Below, in pieces: positions 10,801-19,313 of a stretch of DNA of 27,994 nt. The first letter of the stretch is position 1; each line of letters begins with the position of its first letter. The translations under genes and the position numbers were made by a program. The notes below the pieces were generated by a model, which was not told the DNA's origin, ran no database searches, and saw only the letters and a program-made list of their open reading frames with translations. Source of the DNA: Mitosporidium daphniae (lineage: Eukaryota > Microsporidia); contig NW_013546162.1 of the NCBI RefSeq assembly GCF_000760515.2, positions 1-27,994 of the forward strand, given 5' to 3'.

Positions 10801-13800
10801 TGGGCGGAGCTCATGGAGGATAGTCCGAATGGTGGCTGGTGCTATATAGAAGAAAGACGCAATCTCGCCCAGTGGAGTTGCGTGAAACAACGAAGAGGAC
10901 GCTGTGGCGCCCTCCACTAGTCCAAGGAGGCGAATCAGCGCCATAGATGCTGACGCCAGCGTCACAATCCACTCTCGGGGATCCCCCCCTTGAGGGTCTA
11001 TCCCAAGCGCAGCTGGGTCGTCACGAACCATTTGCCCCAAAAACAATCGATCTGAAATCCATGCACATGCGTCGTCCATACTTCGTATAAGCGTAGAACG
11101 AGCAACTTCCGCAGCAAGGTGAGGAAGAATTCGCATCATCATAGAACAGGAGGAGGAAGAAAAGGAAGAAGCCGATGATGTGATGCCGTCGGCTTCCCCA
11201 TCTGTCGCTGCCGTGGTGAGCATCTGAGAAAGCACCGGCTGTGCCGTGACAGCTACATACCGTGAGAGGTTCTCGTGCGAGGTCAGCAGCAATGCCTCGC
11301 CATGGCGGTCAAATTGAGGCCGCCCGGCACGCCCCCACATTTGAAGCAAGTCTTGGGAGCTTAGCAATGTCCATGCAGGGCCACTTCCTGATTCCGTGCC
11401 TGGATCGTATATTTCGGTGCCCTTAATGATGACCGTGTGTGCGGGCAAGTTAACGCCCCATGCCAATGTGGCTGTGGAGACGAGCACAGAAAGCTGTCCG
11501 CTGCCAAAGAGCCGCTCAACAGTACCGCGGTCTTGCCGCGAAAGTCCAGCATGATGGATGCCGATTCCCGCCGGCATCAGCTCGCCAAGCTCTGCCGAAT
11601 CGAAAGCAGAATCGTTAGCATCTTCGGCGTCATTCCCGCCCGCGCGATGAAAAAGAGCAAGAAGGCCACGAGTGGCAGCTCCATCGCGCAGCAGCCGTGC
11701 CGTACGTGCTGTTTCCCGCCGCGAGTGCACAAACACAAGGATAGGGCCCTGCGGCAATCGTTCAATGACCTCTTCAAGCAGAATCTCATTCATCTTCGCC
11801 ATGCGCTTGGATACCTTTCGTTCCATGACACCATAAAAGGAAAGGGATAAGGGACACGGGCGCCATTCGCCGCCAAAGCAATGAACGCGGGCTCGAAGCC
11901 AGCTACCCACTTGCTCAGCATTTGGAAGCGTGGCTGAAAGCGCCACAATACGCGCCTCGCCCAAAGAACGCGCTACGATCGCCTCCAGCGCAGTACCTCT
12001 TGGTGCATCTCCAATCAAATGCACTTCGTCTACGATCAGCAAATCAGGGATCAGTGCCGCCGGTTTTCTGGAAACGATGTCCCACTTTTCTGGCGTGGCC
12101 ACTATTAGACGGCATGAGGCAAAGCCTTGTTCGGCGAGAAGAGCACCTAAACCACCTCCCGATTCTCCTGTGAGTTCGGAGATGGCGAGTTCGTTGGAAT
12201 CCCAAAGCCCACTTTCCAAAAAGCGGGATCGAAACGTAGCCGTAATTTCACTTACAAGCGCACGCATAGGGGCTATGTAAACGGCAATGGTGGACCGCTT
12301 GCTTGCGACGGTCTCGCCGTCAGAAGATTCTATAATCGTGCTGCAGCCTGGAAAGTCGATTTTACGCCCACAAGCAGAGCCAAACAGGCGTAACAAGGCA
12401 AGGATGGCAATTCCGGTCTTTCCAGCACCAGTGGGCGCAGAGACCAATAAATTTTGATCCGAAAAAAAGGCGTGCGCAAGTACGGCAGACTGAATGCGAT
12501 TGAGGGTCGGTTGGCCCTCCCAGGCCCCATGGGTCCATGAGGGGAGAGCCTCTACAACGCAAAGTGAAGGAGCATCGCGAACGTGAGCAGGAATCGCCGG
12601 AGGTGCTGGAACGTGAATCAGCTCATAGCCAGCATGAGCACGTCGCCAAGAACCTGGCGGTAGTGGCAGTCTACGCGCAGCAAGCGTCTGCGCGTCGCGG
12701 GCATCACGCGCCATCGCCGCAAGTGTTTCCGCTGACGAGCTAGAACTTGATTTGGAAGGGGCAGTCGATGCTATTACAGAGGACGCGTCGACAGTAGAAT
12801 TTTTTTCAAACGGCGCTACCGCAGATGTCGTCCTTGGGGTATCAACAAGCGCTGCAAGAACAGCGCCCTCTGGGCCTTCAGCGATGAGCTGCTGAAGAAT
12901 AGCTTCTTTGGCCTCGCCATCTCCGCCGAGAGGGTCTGCCTCTGCAAGGGCTATCCCCGCCACCAATGCCATACGATTGCTCACTAAAAGCGACAGAAGC
13001 TCAAATGGATTTTCGTGGCGTGAATGGTGCTTGCACAATTCTTTAAGGATCCGGCCTTCGAGGATCCAACCCTCGAGGGTACGGTCTTGCAACAAGGCGA
13101 GAACAGCTTTAGATCTTGAGTGAGAAACCCAGGCATCTTCTCCTGGCAAGGAGAGCAGTCGTTGTAGATAATGTACATCGATATCTCGAATGTCTATTCT
13201 CGGAATAGAACTTTTTGGCAGGTGCATGTCTCCTTGTTCCTCTTCAGAGGGTACCACATGCGACAAGTAGAAGGGGTCGATTTCCGTTTCCTCATCGCCC
13301 CTAAATTGCCCGATATTTTCTTCGGGATCTTCCTTGATATCTGGGAGATACTGGCTTGCTTCGCCGCCGCCGTCATCATCATCATCATTGAGGAGATGGT
13401 CTGGTTCCACTACAGTTAGACCGAAAGATTCCTCTTCTGCCTCTGCAGTATTTGCTTCCGTAGATGTCGATGCCGAGGCATTCCAGTCTACCAGGCGTTT
13501 TGAGAGTGCAAGAAGCTGCGAAAATGCAAGACTTTCCATGGGGCGCATTAACAGGGCCTCCAGAGAGCTCCTCTGCTCAAGCTCACGTAGTTCGGAAGAG
13601 CAGAGAATGATCAGAGCCTCGTCAAGAAGCGCCCGTCCCATTTCACCCGACTCTTCTTCGGCAAGGTCCATCACCAGCTTTAGCATGCGCTCGTAAATGG
13701 AGCGAGTCTCCTGAGTTCGTGGCCGATATTTTAGCGTCGCAAGCTCACTTAGGGTCAAAGAAGAAGATTGTGATAGCGCATCGCTCATATGACCGCCACC

Positions 13801-14028
13801 ATTTGTAGATTCATCAGAGGGAGGCTTCCTTTTCGTGCTAGGCAACTTCGGCCGTTCCCTCTCCGCCTTTGCGCCGAATTCTAAGGGGTTGATGCGACCC
13901 CAAAGAGAGCCGATCTCACTGCCGTCCTCTACATCGTGCTCGCCTCGTTTTTTGCCGTCTGAATGAAGAACCAAATTCGCATTTCGGGCATAATCAAAGC
14001 GGTGTACATGCTCATCGTCGCCAGCCAT
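7873..14028 (-). CDS. BRR2: U5 snRNP RNA helicase BRR2 (SNRNP200), single exon
   Basis: Unwinds U4/U6 during spliceosome activation. The 2051-aa protein starts MAGDDEHVHRFDYARNANLVL, which matches the N-terminal start of BRR2 proteins; the frame stays open to 14277 but the extra part lies in A/T-rich promoter sequence. The first helicase cassette is intact: SAPTGAGKT (about residue 527), APMRALVSE, TPEKWD, DEVHLIGD (about 664), ALSATLPN, VFVHSRRETA, STATLAWGVNLPAHTVIIKG and QMWGRAGRPQFD (about 897). A Sec63 unit with its Ig-like part (FWLFLTDLEDEKILHHQ) follows. The second cassette lacks a recognisable Walker A (GLPFSLLAD where GAPTGSGKT is expected) and DExH box. A C-terminal Sec63-like remnant ends the protein. 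No intron was detected. Confidence 0.95.
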   Translation of the reverse strand: MAGDDEHVHRFDYARNANLVLHSDGKKRGEHDVEDGSEIGSLWGRINPLEFGAKAERERPKLPSTKRKPPSDESTNGGGHMSDALSQSSSLTLSELATLKYRPRTQETRSIYERMLKLVMDLAEEESGEMGRALLDEALIILCSSELRELEQRSSLEALLMRPMESLAFSQLLALSKRLVDWNASASTSTEANTAEAEEESFGLTVVEPDHLLNDDDDDGGGEASQYLPDIKEDPEENIGQFRGDEETEIDPFYLSHVVPSEEEQGDMHLPKSSIPRIDIRDIDVHYLQRLLSLPGEDAWVSHSRSKAVLALLQDRTLEGWILEGRILKELCKHHSRHENPFELLSLLVSNRMALVAGIALAEADPLGGDGEAKEAILQQLIAEGPEGAVLAALVDTPRTTSAVAPFEKNSTVDASSVIASTAPSKSSSSSSAETLAAMARDARDAQTLAARRLPLPPGSWRRAHAGYELIHVPAPPAIPAHVRDAPSLCVVEALPSWTHGAWEGQPTLNRIQSAVLAHAFFSDQNLLVSAPTGAGKTGIAILALLRLFGSACGRKIDFPGCSTIIESSDGETVASKRSTIAVYIAPMRALVSEITATFRSRFLESGLWDSNELAISELTGESGGGLGALLAEQGFASCRLIVATPEKWDIVSRKPAALIPDLLIVDEVHLIGDAPRGTALEAIVARSLGEARIVALSATLPNAEQVGSWLRARVHCFGGEWRPCPLSLSFYGVMERKVSKRMAKMNEILLEEVIERLPQGPILVFVHSRRETARTARLLRDGAATRGLLALFHRAGGNDAEDANDSAFDSAELGELMPAGIGIHHAGLSRQDRGTVERLFGSGQLSVLVSTATLAWGVNLPAHTVIIKGTEIYDPGTESGSGPAWTLLSSQDLLQMWGRAGRPQFDRHGEALLLTSHENLSRYVAVTAQPVLSQMLTTAATDGEADGITSSASSFSSSSCSMMMRILPHLAAEVARSTLIRSMDDACAWISDRLFLGQMVRDDPAALGIDPQGGDPREWIVTLASASMALIRLLGLVEGATASSSLFHATPLGEIASFFYIAPATIRTILHELRPQGERASIAAVSAYERVLSLLSRTMELAALSRIREEEQGALDRLASLLPVPMERTHKAALLLQAVISRVGLEDGPMAMDAAHVAAIAPRLLRAIFEIAVMERGNRGGGAGLFAVARTALLLARSVELRCWPTCSPVIQLLDKETTAAADLARLERRELNLAQLRLLTPGELAALIPQKIDLSVLPSIEITASAIPLTQDILRVDVAIQRTESHSIAFWLFLTDLEDEKILHHQRLLLRETVTTATLRVPIGRPVPPAIMIHVLSDRFHHCDVRLPISFRALQLPADEEVPLKRIEQLAPVSLEQVRALYMCQANVTDCMKTDTTSPDHTVMLSAVERHVLWLLRLECSPLVVGLPFSLLADAATMVRLLEFGIGLTIACEQPVEVALIDDTPKVKRQLVLATSPWRGRRVALGRTLAALFEPGQLLLDEKHSLPSALASLFENADHQKPVVAVGEVTFLFGLLRAVSASSFPFSVRLVMEWGVISESQMLYQELLLTEIHALADASVSLLVAPATMPSLRSLGRWVGTSPGRLLRLPHRRPQASVVRFWRVDQNEEKNSAFLPLLPLIEDNGPQTSRDSVLLCVADEDAANALAATLMRHVRCNKLSLATDADAIAELIGDGADVKCDYLEWLAAGIAYAADPLGWTAFNRGLLPILITPLSMVGEVIASTEICRLKQIIAWQTAAVLENACMFGLGLAMGAPATMGPVLFSCESQGLSTSMMMSPGESVLMPSLAMALPAALLASNAGDEATLQAAMDYICQHSWLLERMRANPNFYHLTERSEIVLAERLSEALESALDMDEEAQQKESHADHAPATLARVATHYGLSDELLRTMVWPNILPTTRAKSLLAILSQATVTCAAGHIRVPCVDFINATGPLDVKFGVSLLSAVVDICLLKSSCGEDANYLSTALAAMDLVQALRQGCKPGRADPVDVIRRQLGLTPDQVQSLISAVPLGETPSLYELALYVREPEH

Positions 14029-14071
14029 GAACGCGATTTGTAAGCTCTGTAAAATTCGGTTGTGCTTGGCC

Positions 14072-14085
14072 GTTAATTTAAAATG
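14072..14085 (-). promoter_or_regulatory. A/T core motif upstream of BRR2 in a divergent promoter
   Basis: GTTAATTTAAAATG, with a second TTAAATTGTAAAG just beyond, lies about 45 nt before the BRR2 ATG. The 267-bp space 14029-14295 must serve both BRR2 and the lectin-like gene. Confidence 0.4.
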
Positions 14086-14295
14086 TACGTTAAATTGTAA
14101 AGTTGTGTTTAAATGTTTACGATAAACATTTACAACCCTGCGATTGGATATGAATCGATCAGCAAAACATGGGATTGCTGGATATTTGTTTTGACAACGT
14201 CGAATGCTAATCAGAAACAGATGGCTGCATGTAAACAAAGGAAGTAGCCTGAACTCTTTAAAAGGGACGCAAATCATGTCGCCAACATATTCCGA

Positions 14296-15210
14296 ATGAA
14301 ATTGAATTTGTATCTCACCTCATTTCTTGCTACTGCATTGGCACTTTCGAGCGTCGGAGAGGCCAAAGAAGAAAGACTTTTTGGAATCGAAACGATCCCC
14401 ACGTATAATGGCCGCACCCAATACGTTTACATTTATGGCCCCAACAAGCGTTCCCGCTGTGAGGCCGTCAAGGCATGCAAAGCTCTTTCTGGCGGCCATC
14501 TTGCCAGCATTCCATCTCAACATGTTTTGAAATATCTGGAAAAGTTTGTCAAAAAGAGTCCCGCATTTATCGGATCATGGGAGGGAAATGATTACCAAGG
14601 TGCTGCTATTGCAATCTACCCCGGCGGAGCCATTGCAATTGCCAACCCCGAACTTGGCGATTTTATCTGCGAGGTACCTTTGGATGGCGCGTGTACGTGC
14701 TCAGAAAGCTCAAGCACTGAAGACTTGGAGACTTCCACTACATGGTGGTCCACCACGGATAGCAGCGAGCCCACTACATGCTCGTCCACTTCAAGCGACT
14801 CTACCAGCTGCTCAACTAGCTCTAGCACCAGCTCAACTAGCTGCAGCACCAGCTCAAGCGACTCTAGCAGCACTACCTGCACGAGCTCGACATCATCAAG
14901 CAGCTGCCCATTCTACTTTAGTTCTGACATTCAAGAGTCAACTTCCACCTGCGATCATTCCTCATATAACTCGTGCGATTTGTTCGCTCCGATTAACTTT
15001 TCCTTTTCAGCCGACTCCTCGTCTGAACCTTTTTGTGATATGAACTTTGGCTATAAGAACGCTGGAGACAATGCAATCGGTAATGATGACATGCCAAGCC
15101 CCCCCGTAGATAATGATCCTGATAGCACCCTCTCCACCATATCTGAAAATTCTAGTGAATATGTCCCAGATGTGGAAGAATACTATAAGACGTGGCCACT
15201 TTATGAATGA
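14296..15210 (+). CDS. Secreted C-type-lectin-like protein with Ser/Thr/Cys-rich stalk
   Basis: The 304-aa protein starts with a clear signal peptide (MKLNLYLTSFLATALALSSV, cleavage probably after GEA). Residues 30-128 resemble a C-type lectin fold: C55 and C61 in RCEAVKAC, GGHLASI at 67-72, AFIGSWEG at 90-97 in place of WIGL, and DFICEV at 122-127. The paired penultimate cysteine and the usual calcium-binding residues are not visible, so sugar binding is uncertain. Residues 133-200 are almost all Ser, Thr and Cys in CSTSSS-like units, like a mucin stalk and a likely O-mannosylation target. The acidic tail ends EEYYKTWPLYE with no GPI signal or membrane helix. A secreted wall, adhesion or infection-structure protein is plausible but inferred. 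Confidence 0.72.
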   Translation: MKLNLYLTSFLATALALSSVGEAKEERLFGIETIPTYNGRTQYVYIYGPNKRSRCEAVKACKALSGGHLASIPSQHVLKYLEKFVKKSPAFIGSWEGNDYQGAAIAIYPGGAIAIANPELGDFICEVPLDGACTCSESSSTEDLETSTTWWSTTDSSEPTTCSSTSSDSTSCSTSSSTSSTSCSTSSSDSSSTTCTSSTSSSSCPFYFSSDIQESTSTCDHSSYNSCDLFAPINFSFSADSSSEPFCDMNFGYKNAGDNAIGNDDMPSPPVDNDPDSTLSTISENSSEYVPDVEEYYKTWPLYE

Positions 15211-16204
15211 ATTTAGCGGTTAATAAACTCTAGATTTTATTAGTGCTGCTTGTCAATCAAATGTGTTGATTTTGATGCACTCAAAGTTAGGGTTAGGGTT
15301 CAATCAGTCTGGCCAGGCGCAATTTTCCAAATTACATACGATGATCAGCAGCGGTGCGTTATTTACACTTACCACTTGGGAGAAGCGTGAGAAAATCCAA
15401 GTAGCTTGTGACAATATGCATCCCAATTTGGGTCAACATCGCTTATAAGGCGTACAAATCACTAAATATTGAGTTTATTAAAAATGAGCCTATCCAGACG
15501 CATCTTCAACCTCCATTTGTTTTTTAAATCACCGCACTCGCACGATCGCTCGAATCTCAATATGTTTTAGAAAGAGTTACAGAATGATCTCAAGAGAAAT
15601 TTGCAAAAAATTCAATCAAATCGGTGCAAGCCCGTGGTTTAAGGGAGTTAGCTAACCCCTACAGGCACAAATCGAAATTAGTAATATGCCATTGCGAAAT
15701 ACTTGCTTTGGCCACAAACGTTCAGAGAAAAGCCTGCACCTGCGAGAAACTCAACGCGATCGATTTCTTTGCGGATAACCACGAAATCACTCAATCAATT
15801 GCCAATACATTGCGATTTCATTAAATAGGGCCAAACGACTTTATGTATAGGCCAAGTTAAAGGGAACCAAGGGTTTGTGCTTGTGGCATGACGCTCGAAA
15901 AGGTATTTGAAAGGCAAAGATGGCCACAATAAACTTGTAAAGCATGCTCAGGTAAGTTCCTGATCAACGGACGGACGTTCAGGAAATTTCATGTCAAATC
16001 GCTGAGATATGCAAAATAAAATGCCAATTACGGTGTCCAGCATCCATAAAAGAGCAAATTGAGCTTTAATTGGGGTCTGCGTCAACATGGTCGCGTTCTT
16101 TCTACTGATGGTTAGGTTCGAAAGCTTGCCAATGGATTTGGCTGACTCCTGACTTTGACCTATGTGATGGATGACATCCAGGGACACCATTAAATGTTAT
16201 TTTT
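15211..16204. other. Long low-coding interval
   Basis: This 994-bp stretch has no recognised gene. It starts with AATAAA (15222-15227) for the lectin-like gene and a telomere-like run at 15286-15301. The rest is A/T-rich, with only reading frames below about 80 codons on both strands. On the minus strand 15948..16190 is open for 80 codons and includes a hydrophobic stretch (FALLWMLDTVIGILFC). On the plus strand a textbook GTAAGT...TTCAG element lies at 15952-15982. No tRNA, 5S rRNA or snRNA was recognised. Confidence 0.5.
15286..15301. promoter_or_regulatory. Telomere-like motif GTTAGGGTTAGGGTTC
   Basis: About 2.5 TTAGGG units lie 75 bp downstream of the lectin-like gene. This is the longest telomere-like run in the window, but too short to be a telomere. 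It may be a protein-binding box or a relic. Confidence 0.4.
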
Positions 16205-16909
16205 ATGAATTTGAGTGATTCTATTGCAGTTGTGATACCTAGGATTTTTGATGAATATAGCTCTGAACGTCTATGTTCAGAATATGTGTATCTGGGGCAA
16301 TTAAAACGCAAATCAGACCTCTGTTATGTCGACATAGGCCTATGCAATCAAAAGAGCCCCAATCAGACCCCCAAAAACAGAGGCCATGGAATTGATTTTT
16401 ATTCGTACGTTAGCAGTGATGGGAGTTTTCGAAATTTTAGCTCCAATAGGCGCTCCTCTGCTAAAGACACATCAATATGTTCCTCAGAAAGGCTATATCG
16501 GCGAAACAAAGGGAAATGCACTTTCCTACCTAGCCGGCAGCACATGCGCTCCGCCGGCTTGGAGTTATCTGATGCACTGTGTAGAAAAAGTCAATTACCG
16601 GCTACGTCTGAGGAAACCCTACTACCTGGCCTGGTTGAGCTGCCTTTTTATAATCCTTTGCGAAAATTTAAGCGCAAATGTTCGGAATTTCGGGATGCAA
16701 TGTCTGTTTTGAAACCTGCTTTTGCAAGCGTAGGCCTCCCACCAACTGGAAAATCGCCCTCCGTTATATCGGTCGAGATAATTCGACCTAGTAGCCAGCA
16801 TCCTGATCAGCTCTACCGAATGTGGCTTTCGCAGCAAACTTCACACAGATCATTGAAGTCAACTTTGCTGAATTTCACAAACTGTGCGTCGAAAGTGCCT
16901 GCATTATAA
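16205..16909 (+). CDS. Unrecognised 234-aa reading frame
   Basis: I do not recognise this protein. It is the only uninterrupted frame above 200 codons in the low-coding interval, which is unlikely by chance in A/T-rich DNA. The product is basic and Ser/Arg-rich (for example SFRNFSSNRRSSAKD), with no signal peptide or membrane helix. A more ordered part is EETLLPGLVELPFYNPLRK and following residues. Against it: the same DNA on the minus strand can be read as a spliced 29-nt-intron protein (see findings), and another plus frame is open for 108 codons at 16386..16712. The ATG at 16205 may itself lie in an intron-like element (GTTATT...TTGCAG, 16196-16229), so the start is uncertain. Confidence 0.4.
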   Translation: MNLSDSIAVVIPRIFDEYSSERLCSEYVYLGQLKRKSDLCYVDIGLCNQKSPNQTPKNRGHGIDFYSYVSSDGSFRNFSSNRRSSAKDTSICSSERLYRRNKGKCTFLPSRQHMRSAGLELSDALCRKSQLPATSEETLLPGLVELPFYNPLRKFKRKCSEFRDAMSVLKPAFASVGLPPTGKSPSVISVEIIRPSSQHPDQLYRMWLSQQTSHRSLKSTLLNFTNCASKVPAL

Positions 16910-17218
16910 ATACTTGACTTGCCAATTTGGCTCCACGGGGTATTTTTATTTGGATGGCGAGATTCAAGCTGCAGCGCATCAAAAGAGACATAGGCCAAGT
17001 TGTTTTGGTGCGCTCGGGACGTGTGTTTGCTATGTATTTGCATTGCACATGCTTGATCTCCCTTTAAGAACAAAAAATAGGGTAGCAAATCGGTGTTTTG
17101 CAAGAGACTCTGATGTAAAAGTATCTTCGCATCTAGCAAGCACGCTGCTCCTCAAATGCACAGTCGCCCCTATGCTTTATACCATTACATGGAACGTGTG
17201 TACATTGATGCTCAAAAT
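16910..17218. other. Interval downstream of COX17
   Basis: This 309-bp stretch lies between the 16205 frame and the 3' end of COX17. It holds a 108-codon minus-strand frame (16813..17139) and a 37-codon plus frame (ATG at 16954), neither resembling a known family. I see no RNA gene in it. Confidence 0.4.
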
Positions 17219-17407
17219 TTATGAAAGTTCAAATCCAAATGAACGCATGCATGCAATATGGGCTTCAATGATATCCCTGCATGAAGTTTCGCCATCTTGG
17301 TGGGCCATCATGCATTCATCTCTCGCTTTTCGAGTTTCTTTGCAAACGCAACAAGGCTTTACGGGCGTCATGGATTCAGAGTTCGAGGAAACAGGGCATG
17401 ACTCCAT
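17219..17407 (-). CDS. COX17: Cytochrome c oxidase copper chaperone COX17
   Basis: Delivers Cu(I) in the mitochondrial intermembrane space for assembly of cytochrome c oxidase. The 62-aa protein contains KPCCVCKETRKARDEC, with the copper-binding cysteines C19, C20 and C22, and a perfect twin CX9C fold (C22-X9-C32 and C43-X9-C53). The end MRSFGFELS matches the GFE-type C-terminus of the family. Length is typical. The ATG at 17407 was taken, though an internal ATG at residue 13 would also leave the fold complete. It follows the CBS-PB1 gene on the same strand by 90 bp. A long plus-strand frame across this locus is antisense and is rejected. Confidence 0.96.
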   Translation of the reverse strand: MESCPVSSNSESMTPVKPCCVCKETRKARDECMMAHQDGETSCRDIIEAHIACMRSFGFELS

Positions 17408-17497
17408 AGGGTCAAGAATTCGAATTTATAAAAATTGCACCCTCTCCTCCCCCCAATTATTCATTTATTTGTCGTCAGCCCCAAAATTATTGGTGGT

Positions 17498-19206
17498 TTA
17501 TTTGAGCTTTCGGTACAAAAGAGCGGTACCAAGTATTCCGGCAATTCCGCAGGACACTGAAACCGCCAAGATATTGTCTTTAAAAAGGCTTCCAAACCAA
17601 TCCAATGCCTTTCCGCGCGACGCCACAGAAATATCTTTTGCATGGGCAACAAAAAGTGTGATCGGAGCATCAATGGATGCCCCGGAGCTCGATCCCAGTA
17701 TCATTTCGATAAGAGAAACCAGGTCGTCGTCATTAAAAATGGGTACAAGATCATTCTCGCTGTCTTTGAATGATATTGAAAACGGCTCGTCAAGGCAAAG
17801 CTTTTCTTTGACGGCCAAAACCAATGCCGAGTGAAGCGGCTGCTGAATGTGGACATAAACAACATTGCTGCCATTGCGGACTTTGAAGGACCATCTATTG
17901 CCCTTTGAAATTTTGGAGCTGGCATTGGTTTCTAGCGACGTGACGCTGGCAGTATCATCTTCCGTGAACTCATCCTGAATGTGAGGCGAAGAATTGTCTG
18001 TAACGCATGAAGATGGGGCCGAAAAAAACCCTTCAAAATCAATCTCCTTTTTCATCTACAAATAAAACAGTGCGAAACAAAGATACCTTTCCAATGACAT
18101 GGATGCAAATATCCAAAATGTCAATCAGGGATGAATGGCCATCCTCCTTGATCACAGGTAGATGCAAGTATTTTCCTGCATACATTTTCTCTAATGCCAA
18201 TAATAAGGAAGAATCTAAAGAGATGGTTTCTGGATTTGGCGTCATCACGCGGGTAAGGGTCGTCCTCAAAGGATCCAGCTTGCATGAGATTACGCGGCGA
18301 ACAATGTCCTTTGATGTGAAGATGCCGATAAGAGATCCCGATTCATCCAATACCAAAACAGCTGTGCTTGACGCTGCTTTCATTGTGATGGCTGCGCTTC
18401 TAATCGTTGTCTTTAGCAAGCACGAGGCAGACGTGTTCAAAAGTGATGAGGCAAAGATACCGGCAACTTCTGGGGTGGAGAGCTGCTTTTTGAGCAGCTG
18501 AGTAAAGCCCATCAACTGCTCAGTGCCTATCGTCGTTATGGACATGCAAAATACCAGCATAATGGTGGTCCTGGGTGACATGCCCAACTGCAGAAGTCAG
18601 GCTACGAGTTAGCTCTTCCGATTTGCGTAATTTCTCAATGGCACCTCGCATTGCAAGCGTAATATCCAACACGCCCTCGATTTCTCCAAACGCCGAAACA
18701 ACAGGCAAGTGGCGAAAGTGCTTATCAGTCATGATTTGAAGCGCATCATTCATCGAGGTGCCCGACTGTATGGTAATTGGGTTGGGGGTCATTATGGAGG
18801 AAATCAGCACGATTGCTGGGTCGAGCCCTTCTGCAATCACTTTGTAAGCAATGTCTTTGTCGGTGACAATTCCAATCAAAACAGAGGGCACCGTCGTCTG
18901 CACATCTTCGACAACTAGAAGCGAAGAGGCCCGCAGTGATGCCATTTTCTGGCATGCCTGTAAAACTGTGCTTGTGTGCGGAACGATAACAGATGGCTCC
19001 AGCGCATCTGCCCTGGTGATGGAAGACGCATTGCTTGCAAAGCCTTTTGAAGCGAATTTCTGAGGTGCCTGGGACGCCCGGTTTGCCGGCATTCCCTTTT
19101 TTGCGCCCTGAGAGGGCGCGAAATCGGAGGGTGAAGCAAGGCTTGTCTTGCGGCGATTGCCGAGCAGATCGACTGGCTCTCTCGCTGACCCCGCTGTGCT
19201 TGTCAT
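17498..19206 (-). CDS. CBS x4 - PB1 - tail-anchored protein (fungal Mug70-like)
   Basis: Exons are 18555..19206, 18087..18526 and 17498..18055 (549 aa). The introns are 28 nt (18527..18554, GTATTT...ATAG with CATAAC) and 31 nt (18056..18086, GTATCT...GTAG). The protein has a basic N-terminus, then two CBS pairs (about residues 70-195 and 225-360; ITRADALEPSVIV, VTDKDIAYKV and GIFTSKDIVRRV are typical), then a PB1 domain (about 417-482, with FSISFKDSENDLVPIFNDDDL as its acidic OPCA-like part), and a single C-terminal helix ILAVSVSCGIAGILGTALLY followed by RKLK. CBS pairs usually bind adenine nucleotides. The tail suggests anchoring in an organelle membrane. The same architecture is known in fungi as CBS-and-PB1-domain proteins, whose function is poorly known. 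The AATAAA overlaps the stop. Confidence 0.9.
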
Positions 19207-19313
19207 TTGGCAGATAAATATTGCCCCAATTTCGCTCCCAATTAAACATGTAATTTTACTTTCACATTAAAGTCAACAATTCCAAACTGCGGATTGCTGC
19301 ACATTTGGCCCAA
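19207..19313. promoter_or_regulatory. 107-bp divergent promoter between CBS-PB1 and HIG1 genes
   Basis: Both genes start outward from this short space, so it must carry both promoters. It contains A/T motifs around 19238-19270 (AATTAAACATG and TTCACATTAAAG). Confidence 0.5.

Noticed and set aside
14029-14277. 83-residue N-terminal extension of BRR2
   Set aside because: The frame is open but lies in A/T-rich promoter sequence; the next ATG gives the typical BRR2 N-terminus.
15940-15960. U1 snRNA-like 5' end (ACTTACCTG on the minus strand)
   Set aside because: Only the short complement of a 5' splice site is present; no U1 stem-loops or Sm site follow. It fits better as the complement of a GTAAGT motif.
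15948-16190. GPI1/PIG-Q-like membrane gene on the minus strand
   Set aside because: One hydrophobic segment gave a faint resemblance, but the downstream DNA lacks the conserved family segments and is interrupted by stops.
16884-17834. 316-codon plus-strand frame
   Set aside because: It runs antisense through COX17 and the last exon of the CBS-PB1 gene, both of which match known families on the minus strand; the plus product has no recognisable feature.
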